Shown: positions 17,112-26,351 of the stretch, one piece after another
Layout of the letters: every line of letters starts with the position of its first letter
Position numbering within the stretch: the stretch's first letter is position 1
Assembly: GCF_018881505.1 (NCBI RefSeq)
Contig: NZ_JACVQC010000001.1
Coordinates: forward strand, 541,927-605,926
Length of the DNA stretch: 64,000 nt
Source of the DNA: Polynucleobacter sp. UK-Mo-2m-Kol15
GTDB lineage: Bacteria; Pseudomonadota; Gammaproteobacteria; Burkholderiales; Burkholderiaceae
Direction: 5' to 3'
Program-made: the position numbers and the translations under genes
The notes under the pieces: generated by a model
The model's input: the letters and a program-made list of their open reading frames with translations, nothing else
What the model was told of the DNA's origin: nothing
Database searches by the model: none

Positions 17112-17364
17112 TATACATTTGCTCCTTCTAAATAGCGCATTACGGTAGGTTTTCTAATGCCCCAAAACGCCCAAGTGTCTCTTAAGTCTCCTGGGCTGAG
17201 CTCTAAAAATTGGCTTAAGGCGGCAGTTATTACGAATCTCAAAGAGATCGGCAGGACTACTGGCTAATACTCTCCTCCATGAATCTTTTACATCCCACCT
17301 CTCTTTTGTGCTGATGAGGGTGCTGAGGTAATTCTGCAGCAATCATGTCAGTCAATTCTGTCAC
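17108..17364 (-). pseudogene. Possible decayed coding sequence in two frames
   Basis: On the minus strand a 35-codon frame (17257-17364, GTG start, reading VTELTDMIAAELPQH...) is followed by a second frame of 51 codons (17108-17263, ending GIRKPTVMRYLEGANVY) displaced by one base. Residue usage in both looks protein-like, and the second runs into the end of the phosphatase gene. The C-terminal pattern loosely recalls the end of tyrosine recombinases, but no catalytic residues can be shown. It could equally be chance open frames. Confidence 0.22.
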
Positions 17365-17688
17365 TTTAATCCGTATAGATCACTAGGAATTTATGTTTCT
17401 GTGGTTTACGCTAATTCTATTGATTGGTTAATGAGAGGTTCACATGTTATCTATCGAGTATGTTCATAAAAGAGTGCGTTTGTTTAGGGTTGAATTAAGT
17501 CTGATGGTGATCTCTTGTTTAGCAGTAATACTCCTCATTTGGAATATCTTTATTGCACTCAAAATTGTCAAATAAGCACGGGCATATTCCTTCCTGCCTT
17601 ACCAGGCCTCAACTTAAGTCTGCAAAGCATTGTAAATAATCTTGTTTGAGCTCTTTCAATTTGGACAGTTGGAGAAGCTATCACCCGC
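17112..17688. other. 577-bp region between the envelope locus and cysNC
   Basis: The region lies between the convergent ends of the phosphatase-like gene and cysNC. It holds a possible decayed minus-strand frame in its first half (17108-17364) and a small plus-strand gene candidate at 17444-17575. No strong terminator hairpin was seen. Confidence 0.5.
17444..17575 (+). CDS. Small single-pass membrane protein candidate (43 aa)
   Basis: An ATG preceded at 17432-17437 by GAGAGG, a good ribosome binding site at normal distance, opens a 43-residue frame. It begins with a basic N-terminus (EYVHKRVRLFRVE) and continues into one strongly hydrophobic helix (LMVISCLAVILLIWNIFIAL), ending IVK. This charge pattern fits an inner-membrane small protein. 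It stands alone and no homologue is recognised; function unknown. Confidence 0.42.
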   Translation: MLSIEYVHKRVRLFRVELSLMVISCLAVILLIWNIFIALKIVK

Positions 17689-19665
17689 TTAGAGTAAGCG
17701 CAGTATTTTCTCTAGTGGGTTAGTCCCACGTTTCTTTTTTCCTGTATCAATAATCACATTTGGATTTTCTGGAACTTCATAGGGGCTAGAGATTCCTGAG
17801 AAGTTGGGTAGTTTTCCTTCTCGCGCTTTCTTATAAAGCCCCTTTGGGTCTCGCTCTTCGCAGATCTCTATTGGAGTATCAACAAATACCTCAATAAAGT
17901 TTTCTTCTCCAATGAGTTGCCTTGCCATTTCTCTTTCTCGCTTAAATGGAGAGATGAAGGCTGTCATGACAATCAGGCCGGCATCCATCATGAGCTTTGC
18001 TACTTCAGCAATGCGTCTCATGTTTTCTACTCGGTCGGCATCAGTAAAGCCTAGGTCTTTATTAAGCCCCTGGCGAACATTATCTCCATCGAGTAGGTAG
18101 GTATGTTTTCCTTGTTTATGGAGCTCTAGCTCAAGTGCATTTGCGATGGTAGATTTGCCCGAACCTGAAAGACCGGTAAACCAAATTACCTTACCTTGAT
18201 GACCATGCTGCTTTTCTCTTGCAGCCCTATTGATGCTGAGTGCCTGTGTATGAATATTATCAGCCCGTCGTAGACTATGCCGAATGAGGCCTGCTGCTAC
18301 GGTAGCGTTCGAGAATTTATCTACGAGGATAAATCCACCGAGCTCCTTGGAGTGATCATAAGTATCAAATGTGACGGGTTTTGATAAGGCAATATTACAT
18401 AAAGCAATCTCATTAAGGGATAGCTCTTTGCAAGCATTCTTGGCTAGGGTATTAATGTCAATTTGGTGCTTGATGGAAGTGATACTGGCAGTTGCTTGTT
18501 GGGTCGATAAAATAAAATCATAATTTCTGCCGATGAGTCCAGTTGTCTGATCTAACCAAATGATCGTTGCTTCAAATTGATCAGAGCTCGTAAGTGCTTC
18601 TTTCGGGCTGGTCAATACATCACCTCTAGAGATATCAATCTCATCATGAAGGGTGATGGTGATTGCTTCACCTGCTTGAGCTTTTTCTCCTTTTTTGGAG
18701 AGGATTTTGTTGGGGGTGATGATTTCACTAATCTTGGTGGTTTGGCCGGAAGCCGTGACGCGAATAGTATCCCCAACTCGTATTTGCCCACTCGCAATAG
18801 TGCCACTAAAGCCCCTAAATTGAGAATGGGGCCGGTTAACCATTTGGACTGGTAAAACGAAAGGCTGTTGTGTTTGCCCTTCGGCTATTTTTTCAATAGG
18901 CGCATTTTCAAGTGCGTTAATTAATGTGAGGCCCTGATACCAGGACATTTTTTTTGATGACGTGGTGATATTGTCACCAAGTAATGCGCTAACTGGAATG
19001 GCTGTGATGCTGTTAAAACCAAAGTCTTTCACATGCAAATTGAAAGCATTGCTAATTTTGTTGAATGTCTCTTGGTCGTAATGAATTAAATCCATCTTAT
19101 TGATGGCTAGGATCACTTGTTTGATACCCATGAGCGATACCAGATACGCGTGGCGCTTTGTCTGGGTAAGTAAGCCTTGGGTAGCGTCTACTAAAATGAT
19201 GGCTAATTCAGCAGTAGAGGCTCCAGTGACCATATTGCGGGTGTACTGTTCGTGCCCAGGAGTATCAGCCACAATAAATTTACGTTTATTGGTAGAAAAG
19301 AAGCGATAGGCCACATCAATCGTAATACCTTGCTCTCTCTCGGCTGCCAATCCATCCACCAGCAGAGCAAAGTCTATGCCTTCACCTTGTGTCCCAAACT
19401 TTTTTGAATCTGTTTCAAGAGACGCAATTTGATCATCTAAGAGTGATTGGGAGTCCCATAGCAAGCGGCCAATCAAGGTGCTCTTGCCATCATCTACACT
19501 GCCACAGGTAATAAAGCGTAATAAATCTTGTTTATTTTCTTGCGCCAAAAAGGCTTCGATTGTCTTGGGAGTATTTCTTGATGGAGCAGATACTTGCTGG
19601 ACGACTTTCTTGCTCTTTTTTGACAAGATGGCTTTCTGGGAGGTTTTGGTATTAAGCGGGCGCAT
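17689..19665 (-). CDS. cysN: Bifunctional sulfate adenylyltransferase subunit 1 / adenylylsulfate kinase (CysN-CysC)
   Basis: Makes APS together with CysD, with GTP hydrolysis driving the reaction, then phosphorylates APS to PAPS. The 658-residue protein has an elongation-factor-type GTPase at the N-terminus with G1 [10 protein letters not shown]3 [11 protein letters not shown] and G4 NKMD, then EF-Tu-like beta domains. From ~residue 480 there is a complete APS kinase with the P-loop GLSGSGKST and [16 protein letters not shown]. The organisation is that of NodQ/CysNC proteins. The first ~50 residues are a basic extension ahead of the GTPase. Its start overlaps the cysD stop by one base. Confidence 0.95.
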   Translation of the reverse strand: MRPLNTKTSQKAILSKKSKKVVQQVSAPSRNTPKTIEAFLAQENKQDLLRFITCGSVDDGKSTLIGRLLWDSQSLLDDQIASLETDSKKFGTQGEGIDFALLVDGLAAEREQGITIDVAYRFFSTNKRKFIVADTPGHEQYTRNMVTGASTAELAIILVDATQGLLTQTKRHAYLVSLMGIKQVILAINKMDLIHYDQETFNKISNAFNLHVKDFGFNSITAIPVSALLGDNITTSSKKMSWYQGLTLINALENAPIEKIAEGQTQQPFVLPVQMVNRPHSQFRGFSGTIASGQIRVGDTIRVTASGQTTKISEIITPNKILSKKGEKAQAGEAITITLHDEIDISRGDVLTSPKEALTSSDQFEATIIWLDQTTGLIGRNYDFILSTQQATASITSIKHQIDINTLAKNACKELSLNEIALCNIALSKPVTFDTYDHSKELGGFILVDKFSNATVAAGLIRHSLRRADNIHTQALSINRAAREKQHGHQGKVIWFTGLSGSGKSTIANALELELHKQGKHTYLLDGDNVRQGLNKDLGFTDADRVENMRRIAEVAKLMMDAGLIVMTAFISPFKREREMARQLIGEENFIEVFVDTPIEICEERDPKGLYKKAREGKLPNFSGISSPYEVPENPNVIIDTGKKKRGTNPLEKILRLL

Positions 19666-21122
19666 TAGAAGTATCCCTCTTGTTTTTTCTTTTCCATACT
19701 GGCATTCGCATCACTATCGATAGCTCTTCCCTGCCTCTCAGTTTGACGTGCGCTGATGAGTTCAAGAATAATTTCTGGCACATTAGTAGCGGTTGATTCA
19801 ATGGCGCCAGTCAATGGGTAGCAGCCCAGTGTTCTAAATCGAACCAGTTGATCTTTAATTTGCTCAGTATCTTTTAGCTGAAAGCGGTCGTCATCTACCA
19901 TTAGTAAGAGATTATTTCTATTTACTATAGGGCGTGCTTGGGCGAAGTAGAGGGGCACCACAGGGATATTTCGGTAGTAAATATATTCCCAAATATCCAA
20001 TTCGGTCCAGTTCGATAGAGGAAAGATGCGCATGCTTTCGCCAGGATCAATTCTGGTATTGAACAGATTCCATAGTTCAGGACGTTGATTTTTGGGATCC
20101 CAATGGTGAGTTTTTGTGCGAAAAGAAAAAATGCGCTCTTTGGCGCGTGATTTTTCCTCATCACGCCTTGCGCCTCCAAAGATTGCATCAAACTGGTATT
20201 GATCTAGAGCTTGTTTTAAGCCCTCGGTTTTAGTGATGTCCGTATGGACTGCTGACCCATGATCAAAGGGATTGATATTTTTTTCAATGGCTACTGGATT
20301 GGTGTGGATGATTAAATTGATATTGGGATCTTTAGCAATCTCATCTCTCACCTCATACATTGCTTGAAATTTCCAGCGAGTATCGATGTGTAGCAATGGA
20401 AAGGGTAACTTTCCTGGATAAAACGCTTTTTTTGCTAACTCCAACATCACAGAACTATCTTTACCAATCGAGTACATCATGACTGGATTTTTTGCTTGCG
20501 CAATGGCCTCTCTAAAGATGAAGATACTTTCAGCTTCTAGGCGCGCCAAATGAGGGGGTAGAGGTATTTTATTTTTCGCTATACCGGCATGAGCGGGGGG
20601 TATTTCGCGATAGGCCGTCAAAGAATTGATGGCCTGAAGTTTCTTGCTATCCCTAAAGTAGCTGACTAATTGTCCGTGGGGAAAGAGTTGGATTGGTTTT
20701 GCTAAAAAATCTTGCAATTTATTAATGGCATCAATGATCCCTTTGAGGCTGATTGTTTTGCCAATGTAAATCCAGTTTCGACCTCCTTTTGCAGAGTTCG
20801 CATGTAAAAATATGTCTCCGCTTGTGAGGGTATGCAATTGAGCGAATAAAATCAGCTTCCTTTTAGAGCGCGCTATTTCAAGTTGCTTGGTCAATACAAG
20901 TAAATTTAATGGCCGGCCAAAGTCATCCCTCAATAGGCTAGGACTTAGTTCTCCTGGCCATAAATCTAATTCATGCAAACGTCTTTCCGCAGTGCGTTTT
21001 GTACCTGCTTCTCCAAGCGTCTGTAGTGCCTCAAATGCTAGTTCAGTATTCCAGGCCTGGGCATTACTAAATACCTCAAGGATAGGGGTGCTGCTTTGTT
21101 GAGCCTGATCTTTTTTTCGCAT
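19665..21122 (-). CDS. cysD: Sulfate adenylyltransferase subunit 2 (CysD) with a long N-terminal extension
   Basis: The C-terminal ~300 residues are a standard CysD: an [14 protein letters not shown] start near residue 193, the PP-loop [10 protein letters not shown] near 218, [15 protein letters not shown] and the [11 protein letters not shown] block. CysD proteins are usually about 300 residues, but this one has 485. The extra ~185 residues form a continuous open frame with mixed alpha/beta character (for example [14 protein letters not shown] and [11 protein letters not shown] segments) that I do not recognise. No convincing start with a ribosome binding site is seen near residue 190, so the extension looks genuine. 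It is the first gene of a two-gene operon with cysNC. Confidence 0.9.
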   Translation of the reverse strand: MRKKDQAQQSSTPILEVFSNAQAWNTELAFEALQTLGEAGTKRTAERRLHELDLWPGELSPSLLRDDFGRPLNLLVLTKQLEIARSKRKLILFAQLHTLTSGDIFLHANSAKGGRNWIYIGKTISLKGIIDAINKLQDFLAKPIQLFPHGQLVSYFRDSKKLQAINSLTAYREIPPAHAGIAKNKIPLPPHLARLEAESIFIFREAIAQAKNPVMMYSIGKDSSVMLELAKKAFYPGKLPFPLLHIDTRWKFQAMYEVRDEIAKDPNINLIIHTNPVAIEKNINPFDHGSAVHTDITKTEGLKQALDQYQFDAIFGGARRDEEKSRAKERIFSFRTKTHHWDPKNQRPELWNLFNTRIDPGESMRIFPLSNWTELDIWEYIYYRNIPVVPLYFAQARPIVNRNNLLLMVDDDRFQLKDTEQIKDQLVRFRTLGCYPLTGAIESTATNVPEIILELISARQTERQGRAIDSDANASMEKKKQEGYF

Positions 21123-21639
21123 TTTGCATTAAATAGTGATATTTATTTAAATTTACCATATTTTAATAAAAAATATTGAAAAAATAGTTTTATATGCAAA
21201 TTACGACAATATAGATCAGGGCAATGCAATCATAATGTTTAGCCACTAAGAGATTGCTGGTGCAGTAAGCTGGATGGTAATTGTTCTAGCTGGGGAGTTA
21301 GGCTGCGCACTTGAGTAACTTCTATCGCTGTTATAAAAGTGTTCAGCTGTTAAAGAGGTAACCGTATTAAAGCGATATTGCCTAGAGCATATAGTGCGGT
21401 TATTCGTGCCGCCTGGGCTGGGTAGTATAGTAGTGAAGATAATCTAAAGCATCAACATGCCGTGGTATGTCGCTATGCCCATGCACAAGAATCGTTAGTA
21501 AAATTAGGCAATCCAGTAAGGTGGGCTCTACTGGAAGATCAACGGGACCAGTTTTGCACTATAAAGTTCTCAGGAATAGCTAATGACTAGCTAAAAATGA
21601 ATCACCTAATTATTTACTTAATCACACTGTCAATTTCTA
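21123..21639. other. 517-bp region between cysD and the DUF3108 gene
   Basis: The region separates two divergent genes, so it must contain promoters for both. The cysD-proximal 80 bases are extremely AT-rich. A start-less 46-codon plus-strand frame near 21440-21585 has protein-like content (KLGNPVRWALLEDQRDQF) and may be a gene remnant, but I do not call it. Confidence 0.4.
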
Positions 21640-22458
21640 ATGAACAAATCTATTTACCAATTAGTCAGCATTACTAGCTTACTGACCTTTTCAGCTCTAG
21701 CTTATGGGCAACAAGTGCCTACCCCGATCTCCGCTCAATTTGAGTATGAACTGAAAATTACCGCCGATCCATCCAAGCGAGCCGCCTACTTAAAGCAATC
21801 GGGTGAAGCGCCGAGTTCGTATGAGCAAGTGTTTACTTTAGTCAAAGGCTCAATGCAGGTGGCTACGGTAGTGGATAAGGTAGATATCAACAAAGATCGT
21901 TACCATATCAACTCTACGGGAACACTGCTACCAGTACTTTCTACAGTGCTGCAGGGTCAAAAACTCATTCGTGATTCAGTTGGCAGCGTTGGCGCTGGCG
22001 GTATGCTGACAAATACCTATCAAGAGAAACGTGGCAATACTGAATTGCTAATTGCTAAAGCAGATGTACCTAAGAATGTCATCAATTTTTATAAGGTCTC
22101 ATCGCGTACCCCACCAACAGGCACTGCGCCCTATGCGGGCCAATTACTCGATATGCTGACGGTAGGCTATCAGTTCATTGGCCGAGCTTTACCAGCTAAA
22201 TCAGTTGTGTTACCAGTAACTGATGGCCGCTCCTTAAAAAACTACACCTTAGTTCGTGGAGAGGTTTGGGAGTTTCCATTTGATGGCAGCAAGGTAAAAG
22301 CAGTGCGCTATTACAAAACTACCTCTAAGGATGATTCTGCTACTTTTGAGGTTTGGTTTTCTGAAAAAGAACATATTCCTCTGCGCTCCGTCATTGGCTT
22401 AAGCGATCAATATGGCGCAACGATTCAAGTGGATCTGAAAAAGATCCCCAAGCTTTAA
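21640..22458 (+). CDS. Exported DUF3108-type protein
   Basis: A 272-residue protein with a signal peptide ending at ...SALAYGQQ. The mature part matches the DUF3108 pattern: a beta-rich barrel-like chain, with LTVGYQFIGRALPAKSVVLPVTDGR in the middle and the conserved end KAVRYYKTT...FEVWFSEKEHIPLRSVI. Such periplasmic proteins occur in many betaproteobacteria and their role is not established. A small exported protein follows 26 bases downstream and may be cotranscribed. Confidence 0.72.
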   Translation: MNKSIYQLVSITSLLTFSALAYGQQVPTPISAQFEYELKITADPSKRAAYLKQSGEAPSSYEQVFTLVKGSMQVATVVDKVDINKDRYHINSTGTLLPVLSTVLQGQKLIRDSVGSVGAGGMLTNTYQEKRGNTELLIAKADVPKNVINFYKVSSRTPPTGTAPYAGQLLDMLTVGYQFIGRALPAKSVVLPVTDGRSLKNYTLVRGEVWEFPFDGSKVKAVRYYKTTSKDDSATFEVWFSEKEHIPLRSVIGLSDQYGATIQVDLKKIPKL

Positions 22459-22484
22459 TTGGAAGATGCTAAGTTGAGAAATAT

Positions 22485-22721
22485 ATGCAGGCTAAGCCAT
22501 TGAAAATAACAATTGGATTGATGTTAATATTTTTTGTACTTATTAGCATCTTCGCTAGCCAGCTTTGCAACCCAGAACCCAATAATCCTGTGGTCACCAC
22601 CGTTTCAAATGCCCTATCGGCAAGCAAGCCGATGCAAAATAATGCTACCCCAGACCCGTTATCTTGGGAGCCGCTGCTCCAGCAATTGCTCAGTTTTTTC
22701 TCTAAAGCCTGTCCACGCTAG
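22485..22721 (+). CDS. Small membrane-anchored or exported hypothetical protein (78 aa)
   Basis: It starts at an ATG 26 bases after the DUF3108 gene. A single hydrophobic segment (ITIGLMLIFFVLISIFAS) near residues 9-26 is followed by a polar, proline/asparagine-rich tail, so it is probably anchored in the inner membrane with a periplasmic tail. No family is recognised. Its stop is six bases from the convergent M23 peptidase gene. Confidence 0.45.
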   Translation: MQAKPLKITIGLMLIFFVLISIFASQLCNPEPNNPVVTTVSNALSASKPMQNNATPDPLSWEPLLQQLLSFFSKACPR

Positions 22722-22727
22722 ATGTAT

Positions 22728-23474
22728 TTATTGCTGGACTTTCCCAGCAGGTGCCCTAACAATTACTTGTGGCTCGCCGGATTTTCTGGTGGCGCTTGAG
22801 GTGTAAACCACTTCAGGTGTGTTCTGGGTGGATGTAGAAGTCTTGAGTTGACTCGGTGCCTTGAGGCGAATATCTTTGAAGATGAAGGTATAGCGCTGCA
22901 GATCGGAGGCCGATTTCTTGCCCTCAATTAAGAAAAGTAATTTAGGGTCGATCGAAACACCACCTTTACTGACTTCAAAATGTAAATGAGGCCCAGTAGA
23001 TTTACCGGTACTTCCCACAGTCGCAATTTTCTGCGATTGTTCGACGATCTCACCTCTTTTAACTAGCAGTTCAGAGGCATGACCGTAGCGCGTGACTACA
23101 CCTTGGCCATGATCGATTTCAATTAAGTTTCCGTAGCCGGGAGCATAAGCAGAAAAGATCACCTTGCCTCTTCCGGCCGCCAGAATTGGACTACCAAATT
23201 GCGCAGGAATATCAAGCCCATCATGATTTTCATGTACGCCACTTAGGGGGCTAATGCGATTTCCATAGTCGCTAGAAATGCTGTGACTCTTGATTTCAGG
23301 TACTGCGCCCAGAATGGAAGGTCTTACAGGGAGTGTCTCAAGCATCGCCATCGCAATGGGGTCTCGAGCATTTTTTGGGGCCTCTGCGTAAAGTGGACTG
23401 CTGATTAAAAAGATTGCAATCAGCATGCAGACTTGAGTGTTTCCTTGTGAGCGCAAGTAAGAAGGCAAGAGCAT
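22728..23474 (-). CDS. M23 family metallopeptidase (peptidoglycan endopeptidase)
   Basis: A 248-residue exported protein with a hydrophobic leader at the N-terminus. The peptidase M23 domain occupies ~60-180: zinc-ligand motif NHDGLD (H-x-x-x-D), APGYGNLIEIDHG, RYGHAS and the active-site GPHLHFEVSKGG. The family cleaves peptide crosslinks of the cell wall or activates amidases. It lacks the coiled-coil region of EnvC/NlpD-type activators, and a basic, serine/threonine-rich tail follows the domain. The start lies three bases from the antiporter stop, so the two genes are read together. Confidence 0.87.
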   Translation of the reverse strand: MLLPSYLRSQGNTQVCMLIAIFLISSPLYAEAPKNARDPIAMAMLETLPVRPSILGAVPEIKSHSISSDYGNRISPLSGVHENHDGLDIPAQFGSPILAAGRGKVIFSAYAPGYGNLIEIDHGQGVVTRYGHASELLVKRGEIVEQSQKIATVGSTGKSTGPHLHFEVSKGGVSIDPKLLFLIEGKKSASDLQRYTFIFKDIRLKAPSQLKTSTSTQNTPEVVYTSSATRKSGEPQVIVRAPAGKVQQ

Positions 23475-23477
23475 GAA

Positions 23478-24506
23478 CTAGGGTACTAGACTTAAGAAAA
23501 GGTATTCAAAGAAAATGATGAGGTGAACAACGCCTTGTAGCAGTGTCGTTCTACCAATAGCTAATGTGAGTGCGCCAATAAAGAAGGATAGGTACATCAG
23601 CGTCATATTGAGTGAGCTAATTCCCAGGCTAAGCGGTAGATCAAAAAAGATGGCAAATGCGGCAACAGTAGGAATGGTCAATCCAATGCTTGCTAGAGCA
23701 GAGCCCAAAGCCAAATTGAGACTACTTTGCAGGCGATTTGCACGTGCAGCCCTGACAGCCGCATAACCCTCTGGTAAGAGTACTAACATCGCAATGGCAA
23801 TACCAATCACCGTTTTTGGTGCCCCAACTGCTTGAACACCAGCTTCAATTGCAGGGTTGAGCCCCTCTGCCAAGCCGACAACGATTGCCAGAGAAATTAG
23901 AAGCAATACTAGGCTTTTAGCTGTTTTTAGATTACTGGGCTTATCGGCATGCACACCGCTATCCGTTTTTAAGGCTGCCTGTTTTGGGAGGTAGTAGTCG
24001 CGATGGCTTACTGTTTGGAAGAAAATAAAAGCCCCATACAAGGCAAAAGAGGCAATGCCCGCAAAGGCAAGTTGGCTCTTTGTAAAATCGGGCCCTGGAG
24101 TGCTTACTGTCACTATTGGCATAACCAAGATGAAAGTCGCCAAAGCAGTTAAAACTGCTAATGCAGAATTAGTCCCTTCATTACGAAAAGACATTTCATA
24201 GTGCTTGATTCCGCCCATGAAAATACATAAACCAATCACACCATTCATCACGATCATGACCGTAGCAAATACGGCATCACGCGCAATAAATTGAGAGCCA
24301 TCATGGCCCGCTAACATCATGGCGATGATGAGTGATACTTCAATAATGGTCACGCTGATTGCTAGTACTAATGTTCCGTAAGGCTCACCCGTTTTATGGG
24401 CAATCACTTCAGCGTGATGGACGGCAGATAAGACTGCGCCTATCAAGGTAATGCCCATGAGCGCGATAAACCAAGTTTCATTTAGTAAAGGCGCTAGTGC
24501 ATGCAT
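23478..24506 (-). CDS. chaA: Calcium/proton antiporter (ChaA-type, CaCA superfamily)
   Basis: A 342-residue inner-membrane exchanger with about eleven helices in two homologous halves. Each half shows the alpha-repeat signature: GEPYGTLVLAISVTIIEVSL near residue 40 and LLPEGYAAVRAARANRLQSSLNLALGSALASIGLT near 245. The glutamates in these repeats bind the cation in the CaCA family. The length is normal. It probably exports Ca2+ (or Na+/K+) against protons. The M23 peptidase gene follows directly. Confidence 0.88.
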   Translation of the reverse strand: MHALAPLLNETWFIALMGITLIGAVLSAVHHAEVIAHKTGEPYGTLVLAISVTIIEVSLIIAMMLAGHDGSQFIARDAVFATVMIVMNGVIGLCIFMGGIKHYEMSFRNEGTNSALAVLTALATFILVMPIVTVSTPGPDFTKSQLAFAGIASFALYGAFIFFQTVSHRDYYLPKQAALKTDSGVHADKPSNLKTAKSLVLLLISLAIVVGLAEGLNPAIEAGVQAVGAPKTVIGIAIAMLVLLPEGYAAVRAARANRLQSSLNLALGSALASIGLTIPTVAAFAIFFDLPLSLGISSLNMTLMYLSFFIGALTLAIGRTTLLQGVVHLIIFFEYLFLSLVP

Positions 24507-24650
24507 GAATAATCTTATCTTTTCTGTGAAAAAGGGTATTGCTCGTTAAGATAGAGATGTTTTCTATCAAGGGCATGAATCGTCCTTATTTTAAAGCGAT
24601 TCCTGGTGAGCTATTTGAATTAGTGTGTACTTTTATCTATAAAGAATTTT

Positions 24651-25013
24651 ATGAAATCCCTCATTTTATTTGGCCATGGAGCAAGAGATAGTCGCTGGCG
24701 TGAGCCTTTTGACCGTTTGGCCTCATTGTGGAAAGTTCAGCACCCTGATGTGCGGGTTGAACTCGCTTTTTTGGAGATGATGCAGCCAAGCCTAGCCGAG
24801 GCAATTACCTCCTTAGTCAATTCAGGGGCAACTGATATTGTGGTGGTGCCGGTATTTTTCGGGCAGGGCGGTCATCTGCGTAATGACTTTCCAGTCTTGC
24901 TGGAGTCCTGTCAGCGGGAGTTTCCTACTGTGCACTTAAGCGCTACGCCGGCTGTCGGTGAGGATGCTGCTGTTTTGCAAGCCATTGTTGATTTTGCTAC
25001 TAAGGCTCTCTAA
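24651..25013 (+). CDS. CbiX/SirB-type sirohydrochlorin chelatase
   Basis: A short 120-residue single-domain chelatase, as in CbiXS/SirB, which inserts Fe2+ (or Co2+) into sirohydrochlorin. The catalytic histidine lies in ILFGHGARDSRW near residue 8, and a second metal-site histidine in VFFGQGGHLRNDFP near residue 75. Siroheme is the cofactor of the sulfite reductase encoded nearby on the other strand. Its 3' end overlaps that of the SUMT gene by 78 bases, tail to tail. Confidence 0.88.
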   Translation: MKSLILFGHGARDSRWREPFDRLASLWKVQHPDVRVELAFLEMMQPSLAEAITSLVNSGATDIVVVPVFFGQGGHLRNDFPVLLESCQREFPTVHLSATPAVGEDAAVLQAIVDFATKAL

Positions 25014-25793
25014 GACCTCATCTATCTTGCTAGATTGCTGTTTTTCTCTGAGTGCCTCGCCAATCATGATGAGTGCAGGTGAGGCAACATTAAACCAATC
25101 ATTTGCTTTACCGTCTGCTAATTCTCCTAAAGTGCTAGACCAATGACGCTCCCTGGGGGTGCTAGCCGCTTCCAGAATATGTACTGGCGTAGCAGCGTCG
25201 TGATTGAGATTAGCGGCGATTAACTGTCCGGCAATTTGCGCAGCATCTTTACGTCCCATGTAATAGACCAGCGTATCAGCGTTCGGATTTTCTAAAGGCT
25301 GTAATTGTGCATCTTGAGCGCTCGAAGTATTTTCTATTCCTTGCGCTAAAGTCACAAAGGTAACGCTGCGTGAGACACCGCGTAATGTCAGTGATTGCTG
25401 AATTGCTGCTGCAGCTGCAAGAGCGGCGGTGATGCCGGGAACGACTTCCACCGCAATACCCAGATTTTTCAGCGCCTGAATTTCTTCATCCGCACGACCA
25501 AATAACATGGGATCTCCGCCTTTGAGTCGGACAATCGTTTGATGCTTTTTAGTGGCATCGATCAGGCGTTTATTAATGAACTGCTGAGCGGAGGAGAGCT
25601 TGCCACAGCGTTTGCCGACGGGAATCAGAATTGCCTGAGGGCATAGCTCTAGCATTTCAGGTTCTACTAGCGCATCATGAAAAACAATATCAGCCCTCGC
25701 TAGTAGCTTTGCGCCACGAACGGTAATAAGGTCCGCTGCACCGGGGCCTGCGCCAACCAAATATACTTTCCCAGGAACGTGAGGTTTGCTCAT
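24936..25793 (-). CDS. cobA: Uroporphyrinogen-III C-methyltransferase (SUMT)
   Basis: Methylates uroporphyrinogen III twice with SAM to precorrin-2, the precursor of siroheme. The 285-residue protein has the family motifs VYLVGAGPGAADLITVRG near residue 10, RLKGGDPMLFGRADEE near 92, VVPGITAALAAAA near 118 and a DTLVYYMG region. It is the SUMT domain only, without the CysG dehydrogenase/chelatase part; the CbiX protein encoded opposite could do the iron insertion. Its start overlaps the DUF934 stop by four bases. The last ~25 residues are coded within the overlap with cbiX. Confidence 0.93.
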   Translation of the reverse strand: MSKPHVPGKVYLVGAGPGAADLITVRGAKLLARADIVFHDALVEPEMLELCPQAILIPVGKRCGKLSSAQQFINKRLIDATKKHQTIVRLKGGDPMLFGRADEEIQALKNLGIAVEVVPGITAALAAAAAIQQSLTLRGVSRSVTFVTLAQGIENTSSAQDAQLQPLENPNADTLVYYMGRKDAAQIAGQLIAANLNHDAATPVHILEAASTPRERHWSSTLGELADGKANDWFNVASPALIMIGEALREKQQSSKIDEVLESLSSKINNGLQNSSILTDSRRSA

Positions 25794-26341
25794 AATTGCG
25801 TAGATAACAATGAGCGTTTACTGCGCCAGCTATTTTGGGTTGTGACACTAAACAAATCAAATTGCTTTAAAGCAATATCTTCATTTTGATCTGAGCGTAA
25901 TTCAAAGGCATCAAAGCCAACCCTGGCACCTTGCAATAACTGATCAATTAATACATCGCCTATAGCGCGGATCTGTTTGTTCCAAGCAAAGCGATCACGC
26001 AACAATGCTGCGGTACTAAAACTTCTGCCATCTCTAAAAATAGGAAAATGCGCACCCACAACTGGCCAGAGCAATTTACCCTCTTCAATGATGTCTGAAT
26101 GCTTGAGGATGTCATCATCAGCCGCAAACCAGACGCCAATCTCACCTTTCTGTGCCCGCGCAAGGATATCGGCGTTCCGGTGATGCGTAATCCACCAATG
26201 AAAAGGCACGAGCACTTTATGTAATCCATGCTCAAGATCTGGAATACCGCCTTCATCTTGCTCGCCATTCCAGACCTGCCATTCATTGGCAATGACAGTG
26301 GGCTTGCCATCTTTTGGAAAATATATAATCAGTTGGCTCAT
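25790..26341 (-). CDS. DUF934 protein of the sulfite reductase operon
   Basis: A 183-residue protein with the typical DUF934 features: an N-terminal beta-rich half, then GVWFAADDDI, WPVVGAHFPIFRDGRSFSTAALLRDRF and the C-terminal GARVGFDAFELRSDQ. It always accompanies siroheme sulfite reductase in beta- and gammaproteobacteria and is thought to support assimilatory sulfite reduction, perhaps in electron supply, but its biochemistry is unproven. It sits between cysI and cobA in a tight operon. Confidence 0.9.
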   Translation of the reverse strand: MSQLIIYFPKDGKPTVIANEWQVWNGEQDEGGIPDLEHGLHKVLVPFHWWITHHRNADILARAQKGEIGVWFAADDDILKHSDIIEEGKLLWPVVGAHFPIFRDGRSFSTAALLRDRFAWNKQIRAIGDVLIDQLLQGARVGFDAFELRSDQNEDIALKQFDLFSVTTQNSWRSKRSLLSTQL

Positions 26342-26351
26342 CGTTTTTCTA

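Noticed and set aside
21440..21585. Protein-like open frame upstream of the DUF3108 gene
   Set aside because: No start codon or ribosome binding site, no recognised motif, and only ~46 codons; possibly a remnant, but not callable.
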